A stretch of 64,000 bases of DNA from JACMQW01 sp964536965 (GTDB taxonomy: Bacteria; Bdellovibrionota; UBA1018): positions 28,811-92,810 of the forward strand of contig CAZIAL010000010.1 in the NCBI GenBank assembly GCA_964536965.1, in the 5' to 3' direction. The notes below the pieces were generated by a model. That model ran no database searches. It worked only from the letters and a program-made list of their open reading frames with translations, and had not been told where the DNA came from. Positions 42,761-50,420 of this stretch are shown one piece after another. Position 1 is the stretch's first letter. Each line of letters starts with the position of its first letter. Position numbers and translations under genes: made by a program.

Positions 42761-42878
42761 GTGAGTGCCAACCCCCCAAACCCCCTTCAGGCACTTTTTC
42801 TCGGCCCAAGCTGCCCCCCTCAGCTTGGGCCCCATTTCCCGGCCCGAACTGTCCCCCCAGTTCGGGCCCTTTTTTTTC
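42761..42878 (+). ncRNA. Candidate small RNA with three C-rich-loop hairpins
   Basis: About 118 nt from the predicted sigma-54 start to the end of a T-run. Hairpin 1: AGTGCC (42764-42769) with GGCACT (42790-42795), loop of 20 nt holding CCCCCC-like and CCCCC runs. Hairpin 2: an 11-bp perfect stem (42803-42813 with 42821-42831) with loop CCCCCCT. Hairpin 3: an 11-bp perfect stem (42841-42851 with 42858-42868), loop of TCCCCC, followed by T8: a rho-independent terminator. Repeated C-runs in loops resemble the actinobacterial 6C RNA motif and the C-rich motifs of sRNAs that pair with Shine-Dalgarno sequences. No open reading frame fits. The gene is on the plus strand, convergent with oxyR. Confidence 0.72.
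42841..42878 (+). terminator. Rho-independent terminator of the candidate RNA
   Basis: 11-bp GC-rich perfect stem plus T8 (42870-42877), pointing right. On the minus strand the hairpin is followed by G-rich sequence with no T-run, so it does not serve oxyR. Confidence 0.85.
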
Positions 42879-42893
42879 TAGGCAGCCGAATCG

Positions 42894-43844
42894 TCAGGCT
42901 TCGATCCCGACCACTTCGAGATCCTGCTTCTTCAATCCGCGCAGCGCCTCGGGCACCGTTCGATCGAGTACCCGGCGCAGCGCCTCGATCAGCGGCGTTT
43001 TCCACTGGAGCCGCCGGTAGACGAGGCTGACTTCGCGCGATGGAACCGGCTTACGAAACGCCTTCACTTCGATGTTTTTCGGAATTCGGTCGGGAAGCGC
43101 GAGGTGCGGAATCAGCGTATATCCTCCGCTGCGCTCCACCAGGCGCTTCAGCGTTTCCAAATTTCCGCTCTCGAAGATCACATTGCGAAGCACGGCCTTT
43201 TTCTTCGAGAGCGAGCAGATCTGCACCATCTGATTCCGAAAACAGTGACCCTCGTTCAGGAGCCACAGCTGGCTGCCGTCGAGATCGCCTTCTCCAATTC
43301 GAGCTTTCGACGCGAGCTCGTGATCCTTCCGAACCCAGAGATAGAACGGTTCGTAGAAGATCGGCTCTTCATGAAGATTCTTCTGGCCCACCGGGGTGAC
43401 CAAGAGCCCGGCATCGATCGTATCCTGGTCGAGCGCCGCGAGAATCTGATGCGTCTGGAGTTCGTCGATTCGAAGATTCACCTTCGGGAACTCCCGGGAG
43501 AACTCCTCGATGAAAAGGGGGATCCAGTACGGAGCGAGGGTCGGGATCGCGGCGATACGAAGATCGCCCGTGAGTTCCTTGCCCTGCAGCTTGCCTCCCA
43601 GCAGGGAGAGGCGTTTCCATTCCTGGACCACGACTCGCGCCTGTTCGATCACGGCGCGCCCTCCTTCGGTCGGAAGAACCGGTTTCTTCGTCCGGTCGAA
43701 AAGCGGAAAGCCCAGGTCGTCTTCGAGCTTCTTCAGCTGCATGGAAAGCGTGGGCTGGGTGACGAAGCAGGCCTTGGCCGCCTTCCCGAAATTTCGGAAC
43801 TGGTCGACGGCGAGCACATATTCGAGCTGGGTCAGGCTGATCAT
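42894..43844 (-). CDS. oxyR: LysR-type peroxide sensor, OxyR
   Basis: A 316-aa LysR regulator. The winged helix-turn-helix is at residues 1-65 (LEYVLAVDQFRNFGKAAKAC, FVTQPTLSMQLKKLEDDLGF). The effector domain carries LLNEGHC201FRNQMVQIC210, which matches the redox disulfide pair of E. coli OxyR (Cys199/Cys208) in context and in spacing of 9. It should sense H2O2 and activate the divergent ahpC operon. An OxyR-type operator lies in the 221-nt gap at 43884. The downstream end is 16 nt from the terminator of the convergent candidate RNA. Confidence 0.92.
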   Translation of the reverse strand: MISLTQLEYVLAVDQFRNFGKAAKACFVTQPTLSMQLKKLEDDLGFPLFDRTKKPVLPTEGGRAVIEQARVVVQEWKRLSLLGGKLQGKELTGDLRIAAIPTLAPYWIPLFIEEFSREFPKVNLRIDELQTHQILAALDQDTIDAGLLVTPVGQKNLHEEPIFYEPFYLWVRKDHELASKARIGEGDLDGSQLWLLNEGHCFRNQMVQICSLSKKKAVLRNVIFESGNLETLKRLVERSGGYTLIPHLALPDRIPKNIEVKAFRKPVPSREVSLVYRRLQWKTPLIEALRRVLDRTVPEALRGLKKQDLEVVGIEA

Positions 43845-43883
43845 GGGGGCATCCTTCCGATCTCCGGGATCGGGCTTTAGTCT

Positions 43884-43900
43884 GATAGACGTTCTCTATC
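43884..43900. promoter_or_regulatory. OxyR-type operator half-site between oxyR and ahpC
   Basis: GATAG-N7-CTATC, a perfect 5-bp inverted repeat with the ATAG-N7-CTAT spacing of OxyR half-sites. A weaker related segment (ATAA...CTAT, 43906-43916) follows. It lies 40 nt from the oxyR start codon and 166 nt from ahpC. Confidence 0.7.
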
Positions 43901-44065
43901 GTACCATAAAAACTATCAATTTCAATACAGAGCCCAAAACGCGTAACTTGGTTTCAGAGCCGGGAACCCCGAAAAGGGGACCCCTCCCGCGAAGGCTTCC
44001 GCGACCTCGAGGTCGCACCGTCTTTAAATCCGTCCCTCCGAACCGTTAACCCGAAGGAGTCCTCC

Positions 44066-44602
44066 ATGTTAGGCGTTGGTCAGAAGTTTCCCCAGTTCCA
44101 GATGAAAGCCACCGTTTCCAATGAGCTTAAAAATGCGTTCATCGACGTTTCGAATTCCACCTACAAAGGCAAATGGCTCGTCGTATTCTTCTATCCGAAG
44201 GACTTTACCTTTGTTTGCCCGACGGAAATCAAAGCGTTCGGCGATCTGAACGGAAAATTCAAGGAACGCGATACCCAGGTCCTCGCCGGATCCGTGGACA
44301 GCGAGTTCGTCCACCTCGCGTGGCGCCAGCAGAAGGAGGAGCTGAAAAATCTCCCCTTCCCGATGCTGGCGGACGTGAAACGCGAACTCTCTTCCGCATT
44401 GGGCATCCTCGACCCGGTCGAAGGGGTCTCGCAGCGCGCGACTTATGTGGTCGATCCAGAAGGTATCATCCGCCACGTCTCGGTCTACGATCTGAACGTC
44501 GGCCGCAACCCGGCGGAAGTCCTGCGCACCCTCGACGCCCTCCAGACCGACGAACTCTGCCCATGCAACTGGGAACAAGGCAAAGAGACGATCAAAGTCT
44601 AA
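44066..44602 (+). CDS. ahpC: Alkyl hydroperoxide peroxidase AhpC (three-cysteine type)
   Basis: A 178-aa 2-Cys peroxiredoxin that reduces H2O2 and organic peroxides. The peroxidatic Cys51 is in FYPKDFTFVCPTEI. The C-terminus holds two cysteines (LCPCNW, 165 and 167), as in mycobacterial AhpC (ELCACNW) and unlike E. coli AhpC (one resolving Cys). That pattern goes with AhpD rather than AhpF as electron donor, and ahpD follows directly. A good AAGGAG precedes the ATG. It is divergent from oxyR with an OxyR-type site between, so peroxide induction is likely. Confidence 0.95.
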   Translation: MLGVGQKFPQFQMKATVSNELKNAFIDVSNSTYKGKWLVVFFYPKDFTFVCPTEIKAFGDLNGKFKERDTQVLAGSVDSEFVHLAWRQQKEELKNLPFPMLADVKRELSSALGILDPVEGVSQRATYVVDPEGIIRHVSVYDLNVGRNPAEVLRTLDALQTDELCPCNWEQGKETIKV

Positions 44603-44635
44603 CTCTGATCTCTCGTCCGCTCGCTTCCCCAGCAC

Positions 44636-44698
44636 GAACCGGTCGCTCATCCCGACCTCACCACTCCGAATCCAGGGCTCGCGCCCGGCGACCGGTTC
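44636..44698 (+). repeat. Inverted repeat between ahpC and ahpD
   Basis: GAACCGGTCGC (44636-44646) is repeated inverted at 44688-44698 with 41 nt between, in which GGGCTCGCGCCC forms an inner hairpin. It lies in the 124-nt gap and is followed by CACCCTTTT, so it may be a partial terminator or mRNA-stability element setting the ahpC/ahpD ratio. Confidence 0.6.
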
Positions 44699-44726
44699 AC
44701 CCTTTTCATCCAGACAGGAGAATTTT

Positions 44727-45254
44727 ATGAGTATCGAAACTTATCGTGAAGGCTTGAAAGATTACGCGAAAGACATCCGACTGAATCTTTCGGCCGTGCT
44801 GTCGCCCGAAGGCGCGCCCGGGCTGACGCCCCCGCAGATCGCGACCATCGCTCTCGCCTGCGCTTACGCCGCGCGATCGAAGAATCTCGCCGACGCGATT
44901 CGCGCGGACTCGGCGGCGACGATCGGTGACGCGGAGGTCGAAGCGGCGAAGGGCGCGGCGACGCTCATGGCGATGAACAATGTTTTTTACCGGACCCAGC
45001 ATCATACCGAAAACGCGGAGCTCCAGAAACTTCCGCCTCGACTCCGGATGAATCTGATCGGGAAGCCGGGGATCGAGAAAGTCGATTTCGAACTGGCTTG
45101 CCTCGCCGTCTCCGCCATCGGGGGTTGTAGCAAATGTGTGAACGCGCATGTCGCCGAAGTGCTCAAGGCCGGCCTCCCGGTCGAGGCCGCGCATTCGGCC
45201 ATCCGAATCGGCGCGACGATCCAGGCTGCCTCGCTTGCGGAATGGATCGACTAG
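44727..45254 (+). CDS. ahpD: Alkylhydroperoxidase AhpD
   Basis: A 175-aa AhpD, a thiol reductase of the carboxymuconolactone-decarboxylase superfamily, which takes electrons from lipoyl proteins and reduces AhpC. The catalytic C134-x-x-C137 followed by His is in IGGCSKCVNAHVAEVLKAG. The N-terminal half lacks a CxxC, as usual. AGGAGAA precedes the ATG. It lies 124 nt after ahpC and 37 nt before dps in one orientation, so it is probably part of the same peroxide-induced transcript. Confidence 0.93.
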   Translation: MSIETYREGLKDYAKDIRLNLSAVLSPEGAPGLTPPQIATIALACAYAARSKNLADAIRADSAATIGDAEVEAAKGAATLMAMNNVFYRTQHHTENAELQKLPPRLRMNLIGKPGIEKVDFELACLAVSAIGGCSKCVNAHVAEVLKAGLPVEAAHSAIRIGATIQAASLAEWID

Positions 45255-45291
45255 GGCATAGTCTGGGCCCTCACCCCCCTAGGAGAATTCT

Positions 45292-45777
45292 ATGTCCAAA
45301 ACTTCCCTCCCCATCGATATCGGCATTTCGAAGGATGACCGCAAGAAAGTCGCCGACGGTCTGTCTAAACTTCTCGCGGACTCCTACACGCTTTATCTGA
45401 AGACCCATAACTTCCACTGGAATGTGACCGGGCCGATGTTCCAGACTCTGCATCTGATGTTCGAGACTCAGTACAACGAGCTCGCGCTCGCCGTCGACGC
45501 GATTGCCGAGCGAATTCGGTCGCTGGGTCATTACGCGCCCGGGACCTATGCGGAGTACGCAAAACTCTCGAGCATCAAGGAAGCCAAAGGAGTTCCCGCC
45601 GCGAAGGACATGATCCGGCACCTGGTCCAGGGACATGAAGCCGTCGTGCGCACCGCGCGTGGCATCTTTCCCGCGGCGGAAAAAGCCAGTGACGAGGCGA
45701 CCGCGGATCTGCTGACCCAACGGATCCAACTCCACGAGAAAACTTCGTGGATGCTGCGCTCGCTCCTCGAAGGATGA
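45292..45777 (+). CDS. dps: DNA-binding ferritin-like protein Dps
   Basis: A 161-aa Dps/MrgA family protein that forms a 12-subunit shell, oxidises Fe2+ with H2O2 and protects DNA. The ferroxidase-site motif is KTHNFHWNVTGPMFQTLHLMFETQYNEL (His, Asp/Glu), with AVDAIAERIRSLGH after it. The N-terminus is not very basic (MSKTSLPIDIGISKDDRKK), so DNA binding may be weak. AGGAGAATT precedes the ATG. It follows ahpD by 37 nt and ends just before a strong bidirectional terminator. Confidence 0.93.
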   Translation: MSKTSLPIDIGISKDDRKKVADGLSKLLADSYTLYLKTHNFHWNVTGPMFQTLHLMFETQYNELALAVDAIAERIRSLGHYAPGTYAEYAKLSSIKEAKGVPAAKDMIRHLVQGHEAVVRTARGIFPAAEKASDEATADLLTQRIQLHEKTSWMLRSLLEG

Positions 45778-45801
45778 GGTTCGGCGAGGTCGCCGGCCGA
45801 A

Positions 45802-45846
45802 GAACATAAAAAAGGGAGAGCGGCTCGCTCTCCCTTTTTTATGTTC
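45802..45846. terminator. Bidirectional terminator between dps and the bacterioferritin-like gene
   Basis: A 21-bp perfect stem (45802-45822 with 45826-45846) with a 3-nt loop, flanked on both strands by A6/T6 runs inside the stem. It closes both the ahpC-ahpD-dps transcript and the convergent gene at 45898. Confidence 0.92.
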
Positions 45847-45897
45847 GTTTTTCCGACTTGGGTTCGCAGAATCCCGGAGGATTTACTTCCCCAGGCC

Positions 45898-46404
45898 CTA
45901 TTTACCCTGAATGACCGAAGCGAATTCGCCCGGACGACGCAGCATCTTGTCGACTTCTCCACGGTGGAGTTCTTCGGCGTAGATCATTTCGCGCGCGTAC
46001 TCTTCGAGCATGACGTTCTTGCCATCGACCAGCGTGAGCAGTTTTTTATAGAGGTTGAGCGCGATGCCTTCCGCCTCGAGCGACTCGCGAAGAATATCGC
46101 CGATATCGTGCTTCTGGCTCTCGAGCAACGTGCCGATCTGGAGCGACGGATGGTCGCCCATCGTCGTGAGCAATTCGCCGGCCTTCTGCGCATGCGCCAG
46201 GGACTCGGAAGCCTGCCCGTGCAGCCAGCTCACGATCGGTATCCGGTTGTAGCCGTAGACCATGAACGAGTAGTGGGTATAACGAACGACTCCCGCGAGC
46301 TCTTCCTTCAGAATGTCGTTCAGCGTGCTCGTAACGGCCTTGAAGTCGATCGGGCCGAAGCGGCTTTCGTCGTTCTTTCCGGGTCCTTTTTGTTCATTGC
46401 TCAT
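45898..46404 (-). CDS. Bacterioferritin-like ferritin-fold protein
   Basis: A 168-aa four-helix ferritin-like protein. ILKEELAGVVRYTHYSFMVY, HGQASESLAHAQKAGELL, ESLEAEGIALNLYKKLLTL and EEYAREMIYAEELHRGEVDKML provide the paired E-x-x-H helices of a di-iron site. It is related to bacterioferritin but shorter in the haem-binding region, so whether it binds haem is unclear. It stores or detoxifies iron, fitting its place at the end of the peroxide island. It lies 25 nt downstream of the NhaR-like regulator gene on the same strand. Confidence 0.85.
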   Translation of the reverse strand: MSNEQKGPGKNDESRFGPIDFKAVTSTLNDILKEELAGVVRYTHYSFMVYGYNRIPIVSWLHGQASESLAHAQKAGELLTTMGDHPSLQIGTLLESQKHDIGDILRESLEAEGIALNLYKKLLTLVDGKNVMLEEYAREMIYAEELHRGEVDKMLRRPGEFASVIQGK

Positions 46405-46429
46405 GGGAGTGCTCCTTCAGTCAGCGGGT

Positions 46430-47323
46430 TCATACTTTGAAACTTTCCATGATCTTAGAGGAAATCGGGTTTTCTAGAAACCGCGAAGCGGCGGAAAGCC
46501 AAATTTGTTCCGTAACGCCGGGGACCTCGCCCAGTTTGATGAGTTTTTTCTCACGCAGCAGGTCCTCCACGGTCGCTTCGGAAGCGAGAATGATACCCTG
46601 TCCCGATTCCGCGAGGTGGCGCTGCACCGTACTATCCTGGGTTTCCGCCAAAAGGACCGTCTCGATCCCCTTCTTCACGAAATAGCGCTCGAGATCTCCT
46701 CGGAGCTGCGAATGAAAGGTGGGGAGGACGACGGGCGCACCCTGCAGGCTTCCGGGAAATCCTTTTTTCAGTTTCGCGAACTGGGCGGCGCCGCATGCGA
46801 AAACGCGCAGTTCCTTTAGCCGGCGAGAGAAGACCTGGGACTTCGGCGCGATCGGCGCCGGACTATTCGTCAGCACGAGATCGAGCCGATGCGCCTGCAG
46901 CTCTCGCAGGAGGACTTCGCGCGATCCTTCAAGCACGGTGACGTAACAGTTGCCCTGCGCGAGCGCTTCCGCGGCCAGCCGCTGGACGTACCCCTTGGGA
47001 ACGCTGTCCAAGGCGCCGATCTGCACATGCACTCGCCCCGGCTTCGCGCGATCCTGGACGGACTCGAGCATCTCATTTCCAAGTCGGAAGATCTCTTTCG
47101 CGTACTCGTAGACGAGCTTCCCCGTCTCGTTCAGCTTCATCCCGCGCGACCGGCGTTCGAAGAGCGGCTTTCCGAGCGTATCCTCGAGAAGTTTCAGCTG
47201 CGTGCTCAGCGTCGGCTGTCCGAGCCGAAGCTTCGCCGCGGCGCCGGCTACGCTCTGCTCCTGCGCGATCACATAGAAGTAGTAGAGATGATGGTAATTC
47301 AGCCAGAGATTCGGTGCTCGCAT
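46430..47323 (-). CDS. LysR-type regulator, NhaR-like
   Basis: A 297-aa LysR regulator. The start LNYHHLYYFYVIAQEQSVAG, the helix-turn-helix (LGQPTLSTQLKLLEDTLGKPLF) and ERRSRGMKLNETGKLVYEYA follow NhaR of E. coli, which regulates the Na+/H+ antiporter gene nhaA. ATG 47323 was chosen; a longer frame overlaps a real gene and is not plausible. The start overlaps the stop of the upstream DinB-like gene by 25 nt, so they share an mRNA. An antiporter gene is at 19465 but is not adjacent, so the target is unknown. Confidence 0.88.
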   Translation of the reverse strand: MRAPNLWLNYHHLYYFYVIAQEQSVAGAAAKLRLGQPTLSTQLKLLEDTLGKPLFERRSRGMKLNETGKLVYEYAKEIFRLGNEMLESVQDRAKPGRVHVQIGALDSVPKGYVQRLAAEALAQGNCYVTVLEGSREVLLRELQAHRLDLVLTNSPAPIAPKSQVFSRRLKELRVFACGAAQFAKLKKGFPGSLQGAPVVLPTFHSQLRGDLERYFVKKGIETVLLAETQDSTVQRHLAESGQGIILASEATVEDLLREKKLIKLGEVPGVTEQIWLSAASRFLENPISSKIMESFKV

Positions 47324-47952
47324 GGTGCCACCTTCGATAGTTCGTTTCGGATCTGCTGGATCTGGTCGAGATGAATTCCGGCGTGGATTCCCAGGAGCCA
47401 ATACCATTTTCGGGCGGTGAACGGCCCGAACCACGGATGATCCAGCCGCGCTTTCGCACTGAGATTCCCGATCCGGCTTTCGACGGATGGCATCAGATTC
47501 TTCTGCAGCTTTTCGTAGGCCAGGAGCGCCTCTTCGCCCGAGCGGCTTCCAAGCGGCTTCACCGCCGCCGTATCCGGTTTTAGATCGGGGACGATTTCGT
47601 TCGAAAGCGAGACGATGATCTCGCCGATTCCGCTGCCCACGATCTCCAGGTGCTCGAGCACCATCGCCGCGGACCAAAAACGCGAGCTATCTTCGAGGCC
47701 GCGAATCGGCCGGACCAAGACTCGCGCGGTCCGCTGGGCCTCGGGAATGGAAAGATAAACCTCGCGAATTTTTTCATGGAGTCGGTCGAAGCGGTGACGC
47801 GAGCGTGCGGGGTCTTCCTTGCCGGCGACGAAAGGATTCAGCCAGAAACGGAGAAAGAGCCGCGCCGGGAACGGTATCCCCGCCCCCGGCGCGTCGAGCT
47901 TCGGAGTCGGGGGAGAGGCCGTCGGAGCCGGCTGCGCAATCGTCATCCCCAC
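47299..47952 (-). CDS. DinB-like (DUF1569-related) four-helix protein
   Basis: A 217-aa protein. After a Pro-rich N-terminal stretch it has RFDRLHEKIREVYLS, VLEHLEIVGSGIGEII, a variable stretch, then ARKWYWLLGIHAGIHLDQIQ. The His in EHLEIV and the HxxxH near the end correspond to the metal triad of the DinB/YfiT family (thiol-dependent metalloenzymes). The substrate is unknown. It overlaps the NhaR-like gene by 25 nt and is divergent from the MFS-PlsC gene (51 nt). Confidence 0.7.
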   Translation of the reverse strand: MGMTIAQPAPTASPPTPKLDAPGAGIPFPARLFLRFWLNPFVAGKEDPARSRHRFDRLHEKIREVYLSIPEAQRTARVLVRPIRGLEDSSRFWSAAMVLEHLEIVGSGIGEIIVSLSNEIVPDLKPDTAAVKPLGSRSGEEALLAYEKLQKNLMPSVESRIGNLSAKARLDHPWFGPFTARKWYWLLGIHAGIHLDQIQQIRNELSKVAPCEHRISG

Positions 47953-48003
47953 ACTCTAGGGAAACGATTGCCAAACCTCAAGCTCCTCGCGTTAAATTCA
48001 CTC

Positions 48004-49926
48004 ATGGCAACTGCTCACGGCCCCTCGCTCGGAAGTCTTCTCCGCGATCGTCGTTTCGCTCCCCTGTTCTGGACGCAGGCGCTCGGCGCGTTCAACGACA
48101 ACATCTTCAAGAATGCGCTCGTCATGCTGATCACCTACCGATCGGCGACGCTCATGGGACTGACGCATGAAAAACTCGTCGCCTTTTGCGGCGCCATTTT
48201 CATTCTTCCCTATTTTCTCTTCTCCGCGACGGCGGGCACGCTCGCCGACCAACGATCCAAGTCATCGCTCAGTCGGGCGACGAAAATCTGGGAAATTCTC
48301 GCGATGATCATGGGCGCCGCGGCGTTCGCGATGGATTCGCTTCCCCTCCTGCTCTTCACGCTCTTCATGCTCGGGATGCAGTCCTCGTTCTTCGGGCCGA
48401 TCAAATACGGAATCCTGCCCGAACTTCTCGAGGAAAGGGAGTTGCTGGCCGGCAACGCGCTCGTCGAAATGGGTACCTTCATCTCGATTCTCCTGGGCAC
48501 CATCCTGGGGGGCATCCTGATCGGACTGAAGTCCGGGGGTCCCGTCTGGGTCGTCGGAATTTCCCTCTCCGTATCGATCATCGGGTGGCTGGCGAGCCGT
48601 CGGATTCCGGAGATGAAGCCCCAGTCCCCGCACCTGAAGGTCTCACTGAATCCGATCCGCCCGACCTACGAACTCTTCGTCATCGCCGCGAAAACGAAGA
48701 GCGTTCTGCTCTCCATTCTCGCGATCTCCTGGTTCTGGCTTCTCGGCGCGATCGTGCTCTCGGTTCTGCCCCCGCTCTGCAAGGATCTCATGGGCGCGCC
48801 GGATACGGTGCTCACCTTTATCCTCGCGATTTTTTCCGTCGGCGTCGGCGCCGGTTCGATCCTCTGCGAAAAACTCAGCTCCCGCACGCTCGAGCTCGGC
48901 CTCGTTCCCGTCGGATCGATCGGGATGAGCCTCTTCGCGCTCGACATCGGATGGATGGACATTCCCCAGGCGCCGACCATCGCCGCGCTCTTCGCGGAAC
49001 CCGCGGGCTGGCGCTTCGCCGCGGATTTGTTCTTCTTCTCGGTCTCGGCCGGACTCTTCACGGTTCCGCTCTACACCCTGATGCAGCTGCGGTCCGATCC
49101 CAAGGAACGGTCGCGAATCATCGCCGCGAACAACGTCTTGAACGCGCTTTTCATGATTTTAGGCGCCGTCGGGCTGATCGGACTTTATAGCTTAGGACTA
49201 AGCGCCCAGCAGATGTTCCTCGTGCTCGCCGGGCTAAATGCGCTCGTCGCCGCCTATGTCTACACCGTCCTTCCCGAGTTTCTCTTCCGCTTCGTCTGCT
49301 GGGTCCTTTCGCATACCGCCTATCGGCTTCGCCTGCGCGGGGAAGAAAACTTTCCCGCAACGGGCGCCGCCGTCCTGGTCTGCAATCATGTGAGCTTTGT
49401 CGACTGGATCCTGATCTCCGCGGCTTGCCCGCGACCGATCCGCTTCGTCATGGATCATTCATTCATGAAAATTCCGCTCGCGGGTCGATTTTTCAAGCGA
49501 GGTAAGGTGATTCCGATCGCGAGCCAGAAGGACCACCCGGGAATCTACGCGGCCGCCTTCGAATCGGTTTCGGCGGAACTCCGTGCGGGCGAGCTCGTCT
49601 GCATTTTTCCCGAAGGTGAAATCACTCGCACGGGCGAGATGACTTTCTTCCGCAAAGGCATCGAACGGATCCTCGCGCGGGATCAGGTACCCGTGGTTCC
49701 CGTGGCGCTCGGCGGGATGTGGGGAAGTTTTTTCAGCCGCCGCCACGGCCGCGCGATGACGAAACCGTTTCGCCGGGTCTGGTCGCGAGTCGACCTCCAG
49801 GTCGCGCCGCCCATTCCGCCGGAAAAAGCGAGCGCGGCTCACCTCCAGTCCGTGGTGGCCGGGATGCTCGGAGTCGCGAATCCGCCGATTCCGGAGAAAT
49901 CCTCGACTTCGTCGGTTCGGGCCTGA
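48004..49926 (+). CDS. MFS transporter fused to PlsC-type acyltransferase
   Basis: A 640-aa two-domain membrane protein. Residues about 1-420 are a 12-segment MFS transporter of the lysophospholipid LplT type (FWTQALGAFNDNIFKNALVMLITY, GILPELLEERELLAGNALVE). Residues about 430-620 form a PlsC acyltransferase: VCNHVSFVDWILIS is the NHxSxxD motif, FVMDHSFMKIP, and FPEGEITRTGEM is the FPEGT-type motif. In E. coli the fusion Aas has an acyl-ACP synthetase third domain; here it is absent. The protein probably imports lysophospholipids and re-acylates them. The ATG at 48004 was chosen because it gives the canonical MFS start. Confidence 0.9.
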   Translation: MATAHGPSLGSLLRDRRFAPLFWTQALGAFNDNIFKNALVMLITYRSATLMGLTHEKLVAFCGAIFILPYFLFSATAGTLADQRSKSSLSRATKIWEILAMIMGAAAFAMDSLPLLLFTLFMLGMQSSFFGPIKYGILPELLEERELLAGNALVEMGTFISILLGTILGGILIGLKSGGPVWVVGISLSVSIIGWLASRRIPEMKPQSPHLKVSLNPIRPTYELFVIAAKTKSVLLSILAISWFWLLGAIVLSVLPPLCKDLMGAPDTVLTFILAIFSVGVGAGSILCEKLSSRTLELGLVPVGSIGMSLFALDIGWMDIPQAPTIAALFAEPAGWRFAADLFFFSVSAGLFTVPLYTLMQLRSDPKERSRIIAANNVLNALFMILGAVGLIGLYSLGLSAQQMFLVLAGLNALVAAYVYTVLPEFLFRFVCWVLSHTAYRLRLRGEENFPATGAAVLVCNHVSFVDWILISAACPRPIRFVMDHSFMKIPLAGRFFKRGKVIPIASQKDHPGIYAAAFESVSAELRAGELVCIFPEGEITRTGEMTFFRKGIERILARDQVPVVPVALGGMWGSFFSRRHGRAMTKPFRRVWSRVDLQVAPPIPPEKASAAHLQSVVAGMLGVANPPIPEKSSTSSVRA

Positions 49927-49940
49927 TCATTCCCGTTTCG

Positions 49941-50420
49941 TCATTCGAGTATCGTCGCGATTTCGGCGGGTCCGTCGGCCGCCGTCTCTTCGCGATCGGG
50001 ATCGAACGGTCTACCGCAGACCAAGACGAAGATCAGCGTACGTAGGATTTCGCAGTAGAGGAGCTCGTCCTCGATCCGTGTCCGGAGGTCGTCCAGACGG
50101 GTGCCGTTCAGATCGACGTAAATCTTCCGGGAATAGTCGTTGAAGTAGATGCGATAGATGTCCGAAGAGGAGTCGATCAGCCGCGAGGACGACCAGCTCG
50201 GATAGGACTTCGCCCTGAGGTTTTTCTCGTATGCCACCGGATCGTCGAAGACTTTGAACGAACTTCCCGAGACGCTCGCGAAGAGCTCCTCGAGCGACGG
50301 CAGGTCGAGGCTGGAGACGGGATTTCCCGGCACGCCTTCGGCCAACTTCGGATAGAGATCGGAAAGCCGGTCGAGAATCTCTCCCGGCATCTGCAAGGTC
50401 GGAACGGATTTCGCTTCCAT
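49941..50420 (-). CDS. Conserved hypothetical protein
   Basis: A 159-aa soluble protein without signal peptide. The first half contains GEILDRLSDLYPKLAEGVPG; the second is richer in Tyr/Asp (SSDIYRIYFNDYSRKIYVDL) and helices (RTRIEDELLYCEILRTLIFVLV). No family is recognised. It is convergent with the MFS-PlsC gene (14 nt between stops). The 174-nt gap between it and the gene at 50595 holds no feature I can support. Confidence 0.5.
   Translation of the reverse strand: MEAKSVPTLQMPGEILDRLSDLYPKLAEGVPGNPVSSLDLPSLEELFASVSGSSFKVFDDPVAYEKNLRAKSYPSWSSSRLIDSSSDIYRIYFNDYSRKIYVDLNGTRLDDLRTRIEDELLYCEILRTLIFVLVCGRPFDPDREETAADGPAEIATILE

Noticed and set aside
42734..42771. CIRCE element (HrcA operator) at TTGGCACTC ... 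GAGTGCCAA
   Set aside because: CIRCE needs a 9-bp spacer; here it is 20 bp. The left half is better explained as part of the sigma-54 promoter, and no chaperone gene follows.
42803..42878. The GC-rich hairpins as the terminator of oxyR
   Set aside because: On the minus strand no T-run follows either hairpin; the T8 run is on the plus-strand side.
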